From Sulfuritortus calidifontis (GTDB taxonomy: Bacteria > Pseudomonadota > Gammaproteobacteria > Burkholderiales > Thiobacillaceae), in NCBI RefSeq assembly GCF_003967275.1, contig NZ_AP018721.1:1922001-1986000 (forward strand): 64,000 nt of DNA, read 5' to 3'. The notes beneath the pieces were generated by a model that was not told the origin of the DNA, did no database searches, and saw only the letters and a list, made by a program, of their open reading frames with translations. The translations under genes and the position numbers were made by a program. Shown here in pieces: positions 45,523 through 53,216 of this stretch (position 1 is the first letter of the stretch; each line of letters opens with the position of its first letter).

Positions 45523-45834
45523 ATGTATGCGGTTATCAAAACCGGCGGCAAGCAGTACAAAGTCTCTGCCGGCGGCAAACTGAAAGTTGAGAGCCTGCCC
45601 GTCGAAGTCGGCGGCGCGGTCGAGATCAAGGACGTCCTGATGGTCGCCGACGGCGACAACGTCAAGATCGGCGCGCCCTTCGTGGCCGGCGCCAGCGTCA
45701 AGGCCACCGTGGTCTCCCACGGCCGTGGCGACAAGGTGATGATCTTCAAGATGCGTCGGCGCAAGCACTATCGCAAGACCCAGGGGCATCGCCAGAACTA
45801 CACGGAACTGCGCATCGAAGGCATTTCCGCTTAA
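45523..45834 (+). CDS. rplU: 50S ribosomal protein L21
   Basis: The 103-residue protein matches L21 in length and sequence: [20 protein letters not shown] at the start and [20 protein letters not shown] near the end. ATG 45523 gives the family N-terminus; an earlier in-frame ATG at 45460 overlaps the promoter. It begins the rplU-rpmA pair, which is followed by a terminator. Confidence 0.98.
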   Translation: MYAVIKTGGKQYKVSAGGKLKVESLPVEVGGAVEIKDVLMVADGDNVKIGAPFVAGASVKATVVSHGRGDKVMIFKMRRRKHYRKTQGHRQNYTELRIEGISA

Positions 45835-45848
45835 TCAGGAGTTAAACC

Positions 45849-46112
45849 ATGGCACACAAAAAGGCAGGCGGCAGCTCCCGTAACGGCCGCGACTCTAACC
45901 CGAAGATGCTGGGCGTCAAGCGCTACGGCGGCCAGTTCGTGCCCGCGGGCAACATCCTGGTGCGTCAGCGCGGCACCCAGTTCCACCCCGGCACCAATGT
46001 CGGTCTGGGCAAGGATTTCACCCTGTTCGCCCTGGTGGACGGCGTGGTGGAATACACCACCAAGGGCCCGCAGAAGCGTCGGACCGTAAACGTCATCCCG
46101 GTTCAGGCCTGA
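45849..46112 (+). CDS. rpmA: 50S ribosomal protein L27
   Basis: The 87-residue protein starts [20 protein letters not shown] and has [15 protein letters not shown], both diagnostic of L27. Its N-terminal tail reaches the peptidyl-transferase centre. AGGAG lies nine bases upstream of the ATG. No cleavable N-terminal extension is present. Confidence 0.98.
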   Translation: MAHKKAGGSSRNGRDSNPKMLGVKRYGGQFVPAGNILVRQRGTQFHPGTNVGLGKDFTLFALVDGVVEYTTKGPQKRRTVNVIPVQA

Positions 46113-46135
46113 AGCCAGACCCGTTTATCCGCAAG

Positions 46136-46162
46136 GGCCCTATCCTCGGATAGGGCCTTTTT
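46136..46162 (+). terminator. Terminator after rplU-rpmA
   Basis: GGCCCTATCC (46136-46145) and GGATAGGGCC (46148-46157) form a 10-bp stem with a very tight loop, followed by TTTTT. obgE downstream starts 19 bases later, so this may also act as an attenuator that lowers obgE expression. Confidence 0.85.
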
Positions 46163-46180
46163 GTTTGTGGGGCGCACGCC

Positions 46181-47263
46181 ATGAAATTTATCGACGAAGC
46201 CACGATCGAAGTCATTGCCGGCAAGGGCGGCAACGGCTCGGCCTCGATGCGGCGTGAGAAGTTCGTGCCCAAGGGCGGACCCGACGGCGGCGACGGCGGC
46301 AAGGGCGGCAGCATCTACGCCGTGGCCGACCGCAACCTCAACACCCTGGTCGAGTTCCGCTACACCCGCAAATACCGCGCCCAGAACGGCGAAAACGGCC
46401 GCGGCTCCGACTGCTATGGCAAGGGCGGCGACGACCTGATCCTGCGCGTGCCGGTCGGCACCCTGTTCCATGACGAGGACACCGGCGAGGTCATCGCCGA
46501 CCTTGCCCGCGACGGCCAACAGGCTCTCCTGGCCAAGGGGGGCAAGGGCGGCCTGGGCAACCTGCACTTCAAGTCCAGCACCAACCGGGCACCGCGCCAG
46601 TTCACCTATGGCGAGGAAGGCGAGGAGAAGCGCCTGCGCCTGGAGTTGAAGGTGCTGGCCGACGTCGGCCTGCTCGGCATGCCCAATGCCGGCAAATCCA
46701 CCTTCATCCGCTCTGTTTCAGCGGCAAAGCCCAAGGTCGCCGACTACCCCTTCACCACCCTGCACCCCAATCTGGGCGTGGTCCGGGTGGATGCCAACCG
46801 CAGCTTCGTCATCGCCGACATCCCCGGCCTGATCGAGGGCGCGGCCGAGGGCGCCGGCCTGGGCCACCAGTTCCTGCGCCACTTGGCCCGCACCCGGCTG
46901 CTTTTGCACATCGTCGATCTCGCCCCCTTCGACCCCGAGACCGATCCGGTGCACGAGGCGCGCGCCATCGTCGAGGAGTTGCGCAAGTACGACGCCGAGC
47001 TCTACGCCAAGCCCCGCTGGCTGGTGCTGAACAAGACCGACCTCATCCCGGATGCGGAACGTCAGGCTAAAATCCAGGCCTTCATCCAGGACTATGGCTG
47101 GCAGGGCCCCGTGTTCGCCATCTCGGCGATCAGCGGCGAAGGCTGCCAGCCCTTGATCTACGCCATCATGGATCACATCGAACAGACCCGTGCCCAGGAA
47201 GCCGAAACAGCCAAGGCGGCAGCTGAAAAACCCGCGGCGCCCGAACCGGAGGCTGGTGCATGA
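46181..47263 (+). CDS. obgE: GTPase ObgE/CgtA
   Basis: The 360-residue protein has the glycine-rich Obg fold ([33 protein letters not shown]), then a G domain with [22 protein letters not shown] and LNKTDLI. The acidic/Ala-rich tail is short. It acts in 50S assembly and stress control. Its last four bases overlap the proB start. Confidence 0.97.
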   Translation: MKFIDEATIEVIAGKGGNGSASMRREKFVPKGGPDGGDGGKGGSIYAVADRNLNTLVEFRYTRKYRAQNGENGRGSDCYGKGGDDLILRVPVGTLFHDEDTGEVIADLARDGQQALLAKGGKGGLGNLHFKSSTNRAPRQFTYGEEGEEKRLRLELKVLADVGLLGMPNAGKSTFIRSVSAAKPKVADYPFTTLHPNLGVVRVDANRSFVIADIPGLIEGAAEGAGLGHQFLRHLARTRLLLHIVDLAPFDPETDPVHEARAIVEELRKYDAELYAKPRWLVLNKTDLIPDAERQAKIQAFIQDYGWQGPVFAISAISGEGCQPLIYAIMDHIEQTRAQEAETAKAAAEKPAAPEPEAGA

Positions 47264-48381
47264 CCGCCTCCATCATCGCCAGCTCCAAGCGCCTGGTGGT
47301 CAAGGTCGGCAGCAGCCTGGTCACCGACGACGGCCGCGGCCTCGACCACGAGCGCCTCGCCCTGTGGTCGGCCCAGATCGCCCGCCTGGTCGAACTGGGC
47401 AAGGAAGTGGTGCTGGTCTCCAGCGGCGCCATCGCCGAGGGCATGCAGCGCCTGGGCTGGAGTAAACGGCCCCATGCCATGCACGAATTGCAGGCCGCCG
47501 CCGCCGTGGGCCAGATGGGCCTGATCGAAGCCTACGAGCGCAGCTTCCGCGGCCATCAGTTGCGCACGGCGCAGATCCTGCTCACCCATGCTGATCTCGC
47601 CGACCGCGAGCGTTACCTCAACGCCCGTTCCACCCTGCGCACCCTGCTCGAACTCAAGGTCATCCCCATCATCAACGAGAACGACACCGTGGTGACCGAG
47701 GAGATCAAGTTCGGCGACAACGACACCCTCGGCGCCCTGGTCGCCAACCTGATCGAAGCCGACGCCCTGATCATCCTCACCGACCAGAGCGGCCTGTACA
47801 CCGCCGATCCACGCAAGGACCCGAATGCAAAATTGCTGGCCGAGGTCACCGCGGGCGACGCCGCGCTCGAGGCCATGGCCGGCGGCGCCGGCAGCAGCAT
47901 CGGCCGCGGCGGCATGCTGACCAAGGTGCTGGCCGCCAAGCGTGCCGCCCGCAGCGGTGCCCACACCGTCATCGCCAGCGGCCGCGAGGCCGACGTGCTG
48001 ATCCGCCTGGCCCAGGGTGAGCGCATCGGCACCCAGTTCACCGCCATCAACGAGCCGATCGCCGCACGCCGGCAGTGGCTGGCCGACCACCTGCAGGTGC
48101 GCGGCAAGCTCAAGCTCGACGCAGGCGCCGCCCGGGCGCTGACCGAGCAGGGCAAGAGCCTCTTGCCCATCGGTGTGACCGAGGTCATCGGCGACTTCCA
48201 GCGTGGCGAGGTCGTCGCCTGCCTGGGACCCGACGGCCGCGATCTCGCGCGCGGCCTGGTCAACTACTCGGCGGACGAGGCGCGCAAGATCCAACGCAAA
48301 GCCACCTCGGAGATCGAGGCCGCACTCGGCTACATCGACGAGCCAGAACTGATCCATCGAGATAATTTGGCGCTTCTCTGA
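47260..48381 (+). CDS. proB: Glutamate 5-kinase
   Basis: The 373-residue protein has an amino-acid-kinase domain ([49 protein letters not shown]) and a C-terminal PUA domain. It catalyses the first step of proline synthesis and is usually feedback-inhibited by proline. The ATG overlaps the obgE stop (ATGA). A 13-bp perfect hairpin covers its stop codon. Confidence 0.97.
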   Translation: MTASIIASSKRLVVKVGSSLVTDDGRGLDHERLALWSAQIARLVELGKEVVLVSSGAIAEGMQRLGWSKRPHAMHELQAAAAVGQMGLIEAYERSFRGHQLRTAQILLTHADLADRERYLNARSTLRTLLELKVIPIINENDTVVTEEIKFGDNDTLGALVANLIEADALIILTDQSGLYTADPRKDPNAKLLAEVTAGDAALEAMAGGAGSSIGRGGMLTKVLAAKRAARSGAHTVIASGREADVLIRLAQGERIGTQFTAINEPIAARRQWLADHLQVRGKLKLDAGAARALTEQGKSLLPIGVTEVIGDFQRGEVVACLGPDGRDLARGLVNYSADEARKIQRKATSEIEAALGYIDEPELIHRDNLALL

Positions 48382-48392
48382 AGCGCCAAATT
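48364..48392. terminator. Perfect 13-bp hairpin over the proB stop codon
   Basis: AATTTGGCGCTTC (48364-48376) and GAAGCGCCAAATT (48380-48392) pair perfectly with a 3-base loop. The TGA stop lies at the start of the right arm. It probably ends transcription of rplU...proB and, being symmetric, also of the convergent polymerase gene. Confidence 0.6.
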
Positions 48393-48482
48393 ACAGTGAA
48401 GACTCATATCGGCGCAGCCGATGTGATGTCGGAACTACAACCTGGCCTTGCTGTCATGCAGCCAGGCATTCCATGCAGGCCC

Positions 48483-49736
48483 TTACACAGCCTGCAACCA
48501 GTCCGTCCCCACCTCTTTCGCATCCCCCTCCAGCCGCACGTCCGGCACATGAGTGAAGGAGATGCGCATGGGCGCCTCTTCGGTGGCCATGAAGGCGCCG
48601 CCGAAATAAACCGCATCGTTGCCGTATTTGGCCTTGAGTTGATCGAGGGCATGGTCCAGACCCGGCGTGCGCGTGCCGTCGGGGAACAGCGACAAGGTCA
48701 TCTGTTCCTCCTCGCTCAAATCCAGGAGCGTGATGCTGACCTTGATCGGCTCGCGCCGCCTGGGCCGCTCCGACCAGAGGGCGGAGAGCACGCGCAGGAA
48801 GGGCAAGGTGTCCTGCATGGGCTGGAAACGCGCCTCGTGCTGCCAAGGTAGGTGATTGCGATAGTCGATCCGGATGCTCAGGCGTGCGGCCTGAAAACCG
48901 GAGGCACGTAATCTGGCAGCGGCCTTTTGCGTGAGTTTGGACAGCACCGAGAAGGCGCCGGTGTCGGTGCGCAGATGCGGCGGCAGGACGTGCGAGTGGC
49001 CCAGGCTGGAGCGCTGCGTGGTTGGCACCGGCACGTCGACCCCGCGCAGCCGGTCGTACATGCGCTCGCCCTCCACCCCGCCCCAGACCCGGCGCAGTTC
49101 TTCGCGACTGGCGCGGCACAGCGCCTCGACGTTCTTGATGCCATGGCGCTCCAGCCGCGCGAGCATGGCCCGGCCGATGCCGTTGAGATCATTCAGCTTC
49201 AAGTGGTACAAGGCATGCGGCAGATCGTCTTCGTGCAGCACGGTGAGGCCGTCCGGTTTCTGCATGTTGGAGGCGGTCTTGGCCAGGAAGCGGTTGGGGC
49301 CGATGCCGATGGAGCAAGTCAAACACTCGCCCACCTCCTCGCGAATCTTCGCCTTCACCTCGCGCGCCAACTCACGCACCACGGCCTCCTGTTGCCAGCT
49401 GCCGGTGAGGTCGCACATCACCTCGTCGATGGACAGCACCTCGGCGATGGCGATGACGCTGTCGACCACATCGATCAGGCGGTGATGCATCTCGACATAG
49501 ACCCGCGGCCGGGCCTGGACGAAGACCATGTCCGGGCACAGCCTGCGCGCGTCGATGACGCTGGTGCCGGTCTTCACCCCGAACCGCTTGGCCTCATAGC
49601 TCGCCGCGATGCAGCAGGTGGTCTCGGCCATCACCGGCAGGATGCCCACCGGCTTGCCGCGCAGTTCCGGCCGCAGTTGCTGTTCGACCGAGGCGAAATA
49701 GGAATTGAAGTCGAGCAGGAGGTTGCGCAGGGGCAT
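48483..49736 (-). CDS. Y-family DNA polymerase (DinB-like)
   Basis: The 417-residue protein has the palm/finger motifs of lesion-bypass polymerases: LLLDFNSYFASVEQQ with the first metal ligand, SYEAKRFGVKTGTSVIDA, and the VLSIDEVMCDLTG acidic pair. The helix-hairpin-helix (LNDLNGIGRAMLARLERHGI) and little-finger domain follow. It is longer than E. coli Pol IV (about 350) and begins LDFNSYFAS rather than HIDMDCF(Y/F)A. ATG 49736 is chosen from the family start. Two GAAC-N4-GTTC palindromes lie 9-47 bases upstream, suggesting damage control. Confidence 0.88.
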   Translation of the reverse strand: MPLRNLLLDFNSYFASVEQQLRPELRGKPVGILPVMAETTCCIAASYEAKRFGVKTGTSVIDARRLCPDMVFVQARPRVYVEMHHRLIDVVDSVIAIAEVLSIDEVMCDLTGSWQQEAVVRELAREVKAKIREEVGECLTCSIGIGPNRFLAKTASNMQKPDGLTVLHEDDLPHALYHLKLNDLNGIGRAMLARLERHGIKNVEALCRASREELRRVWGGVEGERMYDRLRGVDVPVPTTQRSSLGHSHVLPPHLRTDTGAFSVLSKLTQKAAARLRASGFQAARLSIRIDYRNHLPWQHEARFQPMQDTLPFLRVLSALWSERPRRREPIKVSITLLDLSEEEQMTLSLFPDGTRTPGLDHALDQLKAKYGNDAVYFGGAFMATEEAPMRISFTHVPDVRLEGDAKEVGTDWLQAV

Positions 49737-49743
49737 GGCAATT

Positions 49744-49784
49744 CGAACGTTCGTTCCAAAATCGCAGGATAGAACGATCGTTCT
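49744..49784 (-). promoter_or_regulatory. Paired GAAC-N4-GTTC palindromes (candidate SOS operator)
   Basis: GAAC-GTTC-GTTC (49745-49756) and GAAC-GATC-GTTC (49772-49783) are two copies of the same 12-base inverted repeat, 27 bases apart centre to centre. They match the Gram-positive LexA pattern CGAAC-N4-GTTCG in core and spacing, unlike the CTGT-N8-ACAG box usual in beta- and gammaproteobacteria. They lie just upstream of the polymerase start. Confidence 0.5.
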
Positions 49785-49891
49785 TTTGCCGCAAGTCAGC
49801 GCCCGGATTCCATCCTTTCGTATCAAAAAACCCTTTCAAATACAGTGAAATACTTATGCAATAAAGAGCACGTATAGCGCCATAAATGTTG

Positions 49892-49920
49892 TTGACATTA
49901 CCAGAGTAAATTAATAAGGT
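49892..49920 (+). promoter_or_regulatory. Probable promoter of the SOR-like gene
   Basis: A consensus TTGACA (49892-49897) is followed after 17 bases by TAAGGT (49915-49920), a weak -10. The surrounding 250 bases are clearly AT-rich. The leader to the ATG would be about 70 bases. Confidence 0.45.
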
Positions 49921-49995
49921 AATGGCATGCGCGTGAATCGCGCTTTATTCGAGTTTGATTCATTAGTAGTTGCTTATTTACTTAAGGAGATCATC

Positions 49996-50448
49996 ATGGC
50001 CCTGATCAACGGCTTCAATTCCGACGGCGTCGTCACCATCAACCGCGTCATCCTGCGTCCCGAATACAGCGTGGAAGATCTGGAAGAGCGCGTCGCCACC
50101 CTGTGCGAGAACGTCAAGACCTACCACTCCGAGACCGGCTTCGTCGGCGGCTTCGTTTGCCTGAACAGCGGCGCCGTCTCCAACGAAGGCTCCACCATCG
50201 GCCAGGCGGTGGAAAGCCCGATGAAGGGCAAGGAAGCGCTGATCGTGACCTTCTGGCAGTCGTTCGAGCAGCACGAGGCCTCGCACCGTTCCGAGACCTT
50301 CCAACCCCTGTTCAAGAAAGTGCTGGAACTGTGCGAAAACGGCAACGAAGAGATTGCCTACACCATGCTGTGGTCGGGCAAGGCCTACAGCCCTGAGGAG
50401 GCGAAGGAAGCTCGCGCCGCCAAGGAGAAATACGCCAAGGCCGCCTGA
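49996..50448 (+). CDS. Single-domain protein resembling the N-terminal half of sulfur oxygenase reductase
   Basis: AAGGAGA precedes ATG 49996, giving 150 residues with no signal peptide. Compared from memory with archaeal SOR (about 308 residues, two ferredoxin-like halves), motifs align in order and spacing: VTIN (SOR VAIN), Cys37 (SOR Cys31), GFVGGF at 48 (GFVGF at 39), TFW at 85 (TFW at 78), His93 and His97 in HEASHR (His86 and His90 in HEEMHR), and Glu119 in EIAYTMLW (Glu114 in EPIYEIIY). In SOR these are the catalytic cysteine and the three iron ligands of cytoplasmic sulfur disproportionation. The second half of SOR is absent and a Lys/Glu/Ala-rich helix closes the protein. A general antibiotic-biosynthesis-monooxygenase-fold protein is the alternative. 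It has its own promoter region and no operon partner. Confidence 0.6.
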   Translation: MALINGFNSDGVVTINRVILRPEYSVEDLEERVATLCENVKTYHSETGFVGGFVCLNSGAVSNEGSTIGQAVESPMKGKEALIVTFWQSFEQHEASHRSETFQPLFKKVLELCENGNEEIAYTMLWSGKAYSPEEAKEARAAKEKYAKAA

Positions 50449-50449
50449 T

Positions 50450-50523
50450 CGTTGCCGTTTCGGTGAAGGCTAACGTGAGCGTAGCGAACGTTAAGCGAAG
50501 CGGCCGGAGCCAAAACGGCAACG
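50450..50523 (+). repeat. Hairpin repeat copy A with 11-bp inverted ends
   Basis: The 46-bp core (50468-50513) starts GGCTAACGTGAGCGTAGC and ends AGCGGCCGGAGCCAA. Its stem pairs AACGT with ACGTT. The core is enclosed by perfect inverted arms CGTTGCCGTTT (50450-50460) and AAACGGCAACG (50513-50523), the second of which is also SOR-like coding sequence. Other copies lie at 18520-18565 and 56172-56218. Confidence 0.75.
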
Positions 50524-50624
50524 AAGAGATTGCCTACTCGATGCTCTGGTCGGGCAAGGCCTACAGCCCAGAAGAAGCGAAGGAGGCCCAGGCAGCGAAG
50601 GCGAAGTACGCCAAGGCCGCCTGA
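50514..50624 (+). pseudogene. Truncated second copy of the SOR-like gene (C-terminal 36 codons)
   Basis: These 111 bases encode NGNEEIAYSMLWSGKAYSPE and onwards to the stop at 50622-50624, matching codons 115-150 of the intact gene. By my count about 14 of 111 bases differ, mostly at third positions. That pattern suggests an older paralogue that evolved under protein-level constraint before losing its 5' part. The lost part is replaced by the hairpin repeat, which keeps the frame open back to a GTG at 50463 (54 codons). Confidence 0.8.
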
Positions 50625-50640
50625 CCCAAAGCACCCAACA

Positions 50641-50665
50641 AAAAGGCCGCAGATGCGGCCTTTTT
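50641..50665. terminator. Bidirectional terminator
   Basis: AAAAGGCCGC (50641-50650), loop AGAT, GCGGCC (50655-50660) and TTTTT form a symmetric intrinsic terminator. It serves the SOR-like locus on the plus strand and the efflux-adaptor operon on the minus strand. Confidence 0.85.
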
Positions 50666-50681
50666 GTTGCTTGAAAACGGC

Positions 50682-51419
50682 TCAGGGCAGTTTGATCGTC
50701 GCCGCTTGGCCGGCCATCCACCGCGCCGAACGGGGAATTGCCACCTCCAACCAATAGGCCGGTTTATCCCCAAGCACAAAGCGAAGCGATTTCACCTTGC
50801 CGGCGTACGCCTTGTCACCGATTTGTACCGTCGCCGCTGCACCCACATTCACGCCTGCCGCCTGGCCCGGCGTCAGGCTGGCCCGCGCCAGAATCTCATC
50901 GCTGCGGGCAATGGTGACCAGCACTACCGGCTGGCATTCGGCCACCACCATGCCCGGCTCGGCCGGACGGTCGACCACCAGTGCCGGGAAGGGGGCGCGC
51001 AATTCCGTCTCGGCCAATTGCCGGCGCGCCAGTTCCAGCCGGGCCTGGCCGGTCTGGACCGCCGCCTTGGCCTGGGCCAGGTTGAGTTTGGCTGCATCGA
51101 GTTCGGTGGTCGCGGTGACCGTGCGGGCATAGAGTTCCTGCTGGCGATCGAGGTTGCGCTTGGCCTCGGCCTCTTCCGCCTGCAGACGTTCAAGCTCGGC
51201 CCGCGCCGCCATGACCTGGGCCTGATAGCGCGCCGGTTCCAGCACCAACAGCAATTCACCCTGGCGCACGGCCTGCCCCGCCTGCACCGGCACGCGCTCC
51301 ACCACGCCAGGCGCGGCGGCCGACATGCCGGACAGTTGCGACCAGTGCAGCACGGCGGGGTAATCCGCCGCCCAGGCGGCGCTCGACATCAGCCAGAGCA
51401 AAGCGATGCGTTTTTTCAT
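50682..51419 (-). CDS. HlyD/RND-type periplasmic efflux adaptor
   Basis: The 245-residue protein has a signal peptide (ALLWLMSSAAWAADY) and the adaptor layout: a biotinyl-lipoyl half-motif (AAAPGVVERVPVQAGQAVRQGELLLVL), a helical hairpin of about 80 residues and the second half (ELRAPFPALVVDRPAEPGMVVA), then a beta barrel. It would connect an inner-membrane pump to TolC. At about 245 residues it is short, without a long membrane-proximal domain. It overlaps the TolC-like gene by four bases; no pump gene adjoins it. Confidence 0.85.
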   Translation of the reverse strand: MKKRIALLWLMSSAAWAADYPAVLHWSQLSGMSAAAPGVVERVPVQAGQAVRQGELLLVLEPARYQAQVMAARAELERLQAEEAEAKRNLDRQQELYARTVTATTELDAAKLNLAQAKAAVQTGQARLELARRQLAETELRAPFPALVVDRPAEPGMVVAECQPVVLVTIARSDEILARASLTPGQAAGVNVGAAATVQIGDKAYAGKVKSLRFVLGDKPAYWLEVAIPRSARWMAGQAATIKLP

Positions 51420-52690
51420 TTGCCTTTCTCCATGCGGGCATCGATCGGGCCGCCGACCAGCGCCTCCAGTTTCGCCCAGGCCAAGGCCAAGCGGTATTCA
51501 ACGGCACGGCTGCGCCAGAGGGCGGCCTGGGTCTCGGCCATGGCGGTGCCCAGCTTGGTCTGCAATTCCAGTTCATAGACGGCACGGGCCTGCTCCAGGG
51601 CCACATCGCGATAGGCGGCGTTGACCGCCGCCGCGTTGCGCTCGGTCTCGCGCAATTGCTGGATCTCCTGCCAGGCCGCATACAGGGCCTGCTGCAGGTC
51701 GAGCTTCATGCCCTCGTATTGCGCCTGCAGGAGATGGAACTGGGCCTGCTCCTTGGCGATGCGGGCATCCACCCGCTTGCCCTGGTAGAACGGCCAGACC
51801 AGGTTGACCCCGGCGCGCAGTTCGTCGCGGGTGGCGGCGTCGCGGCTCCAGGTCGCCGCCTCGGCCTCGAACTCCAGGCTCGGCCGGTTCTCGGCGCGGA
51901 TCGAGGCCAGGCGGTTCTGCGCGGCATCGAGCAATTGTTTCTGGGCGACGAGCCGCGGGTTCTCGGCCAGGGTCCGCGCCAGCAGGACATCGAACTCGGG
52001 CAGCGGGCGCTCGTTGCTGGACAACCTTGGATCGTCCAGCTCGCTGGGCAGCTCGTTGATGCGGTTCATCGCCGCGGCGAGGGCCAGGCGTTTCTCCCGC
52101 ATCTTGCGCTCGGCCTCGTTGCGCATGATGCGCGCGTCCTGGAAGGTCGCCTCCAGGGCGGCGACCTCGGCCGCCGAACGCAGGCCCAACTCCTGGCGCT
52201 GCTTGTCGTCGTCCCAGCGCAGATAGGCCACGGTCATGAATTCGTTGTCCGCCGTGTAGCGCAGATCGGCCAAGAGGACGTCGAAGAAGCGGCTCATCAG
52301 GGCGATGCGGCGCTGGGCCTTGGCATCCAGCCATTGCAGACTACGCGCCTGGGTCTCCAGCCGCGCCGCCGAGATCGCCGCCTCGTTGCGACCGCCGTCG
52401 ATCAGGGTCTTGCGCAGGTTCAGGCGCACGCTGTTGTCGGATTCGAAACGATCGCGCAGCACCGGGTTGCGCCCGGTGCGCAGGGTACCCTCCAGATTGA
52501 CGCGGGCATCGTTCAGGCTCTCGGTCAGGGCCTGCTCGGCCTCGGCCAGCTCGCGCTGGGCCGTGGCGACATCGAGATCGGGGTGGGCGGCGTCGGCGAC
52601 GGCCAGCACCTCGTCGAGGCTGAGCGGCTTGCCGGCGGCCTGGACCGGCAGCGCAATGACCAATGCCAGCAGCGCCGGCCAGCAGCGCAT
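51416..52690 (-). CDS. TolC-family outer-membrane channel protein
   Basis: The 424-residue protein starts with a signal peptide (WPALLALVIALPVQAAGKP) and has the repeated OEP helical pattern: LSLDEVLAVADAAHPDLDVA, then LRTGRNP with the first strand region, and the second repeat LPEFDVLLARTLAENPRLVAQ. It is a trimeric outer-membrane efflux duct. ATG 52690 shares a base with the stop of the upstream thioredoxin gene (TGATG). It pairs with the adaptor gene. Confidence 0.88.
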   Translation of the reverse strand: MRCWPALLALVIALPVQAAGKPLSLDEVLAVADAAHPDLDVATAQRELAEAEQALTESLNDARVNLEGTLRTGRNPVLRDRFESDNSVRLNLRKTLIDGGRNEAAISAARLETQARSLQWLDAKAQRRIALMSRFFDVLLADLRYTADNEFMTVAYLRWDDDKQRQELGLRSAAEVAALEATFQDARIMRNEAERKMREKRLALAAAMNRINELPSELDDPRLSSNERPLPEFDVLLARTLAENPRLVAQKQLLDAAQNRLASIRAENRPSLEFEAEAATWSRDAATRDELRAGVNLVWPFYQGKRVDARIAKEQAQFHLLQAQYEGMKLDLQQALYAAWQEIQQLRETERNAAAVNAAYRDVALEQARAVYELELQTKLGTAMAETQAALWRSRAVEYRLALAWAKLEALVGGPIDARMEKGK

Positions 52691-53199
52691 CACTTGCCGG
52701 CCTGCCGCTTGTAGACGTTGAACGGCATGGTCTTGTAGGCGCCCTCGACCACGTAGCGGCCAAGCAGCAGGAACTCCTCCTTGCTCTGGGTGGCGCCGGT
52801 GAAGCGGGCGGTCGGCTTGCCGGTGAGATCGTAGAACTGGAACACCGGCGTCGCCCGCACCCGCTGTTCCAAAGCAAAGGCCTTCTCCGTGGTGTCCTTG
52901 CCGTTGAAGTCGGTCATGGCGGTGTCGCCCTTGGCATCGACGGTATAGATGAGGAAGTGCTGGCGGAACCAGTCCTGCACCTCGGATTGGTTGAGGATGG
53001 TCGCCTTCATCCGGTGGCAGTAGGGACAGTCGTCCAGCTCGAACATGAGCAGGATGCCGACCTTGCCTTCCTGCCTGGCCGCGTCCAGGTCGCCCTTGAA
53101 GTCGCCCAGCTTCGGCATGAAGAAGTGCGAGGCCGGATCGCGCACTTCGGCCATGGCGGGCAGCGCAAACAAGGCAAGAACCAATAGCAGCCAACGCAT
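52690..53199 (-). CDS. SoxW-like periplasmic thioredoxin
   Basis: The 169-residue protein has a signal peptide (LLLVLALFALPAMAEVRD) and a thioredoxin fold with the active pair in LDDCPYCHRMKATILN and the cis-Pro in RVRATPVFQFYD. SoxW-type thioredoxins act in the periplasm, in sulfur oxidisers often near sox genes, which are not seen here. ATG 53199 is chosen because AAGGAG precedes it; ATG 53217 lies six codons upstream. Confidence 0.82.
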   Translation of the reverse strand: MRWLLLVLALFALPAMAEVRDPASHFFMPKLGDFKGDLDAARQEGKVGILLMFELDDCPYCHRMKATILNQSEVQDWFRQHFLIYTVDAKGDTAMTDFNGKDTTEKAFALEQRVRATPVFQFYDLTGKPTARFTGATQSKEEFLLLGRYVVEGAYKTMPFNVYKRQAGK

Positions 53200-53216
53200 G
53201 GATTTCTCCTTCCGCA

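Noticed and set aside
50463-50624. A 54-codon frame from GTG through the repeat into the SOR-like remnant, as a real gene
   Set aside because: No ribosome-binding site is seen and the first third is repeat sequence. It is better treated as a repeat plus pseudogene, though the open frame itself is noted.
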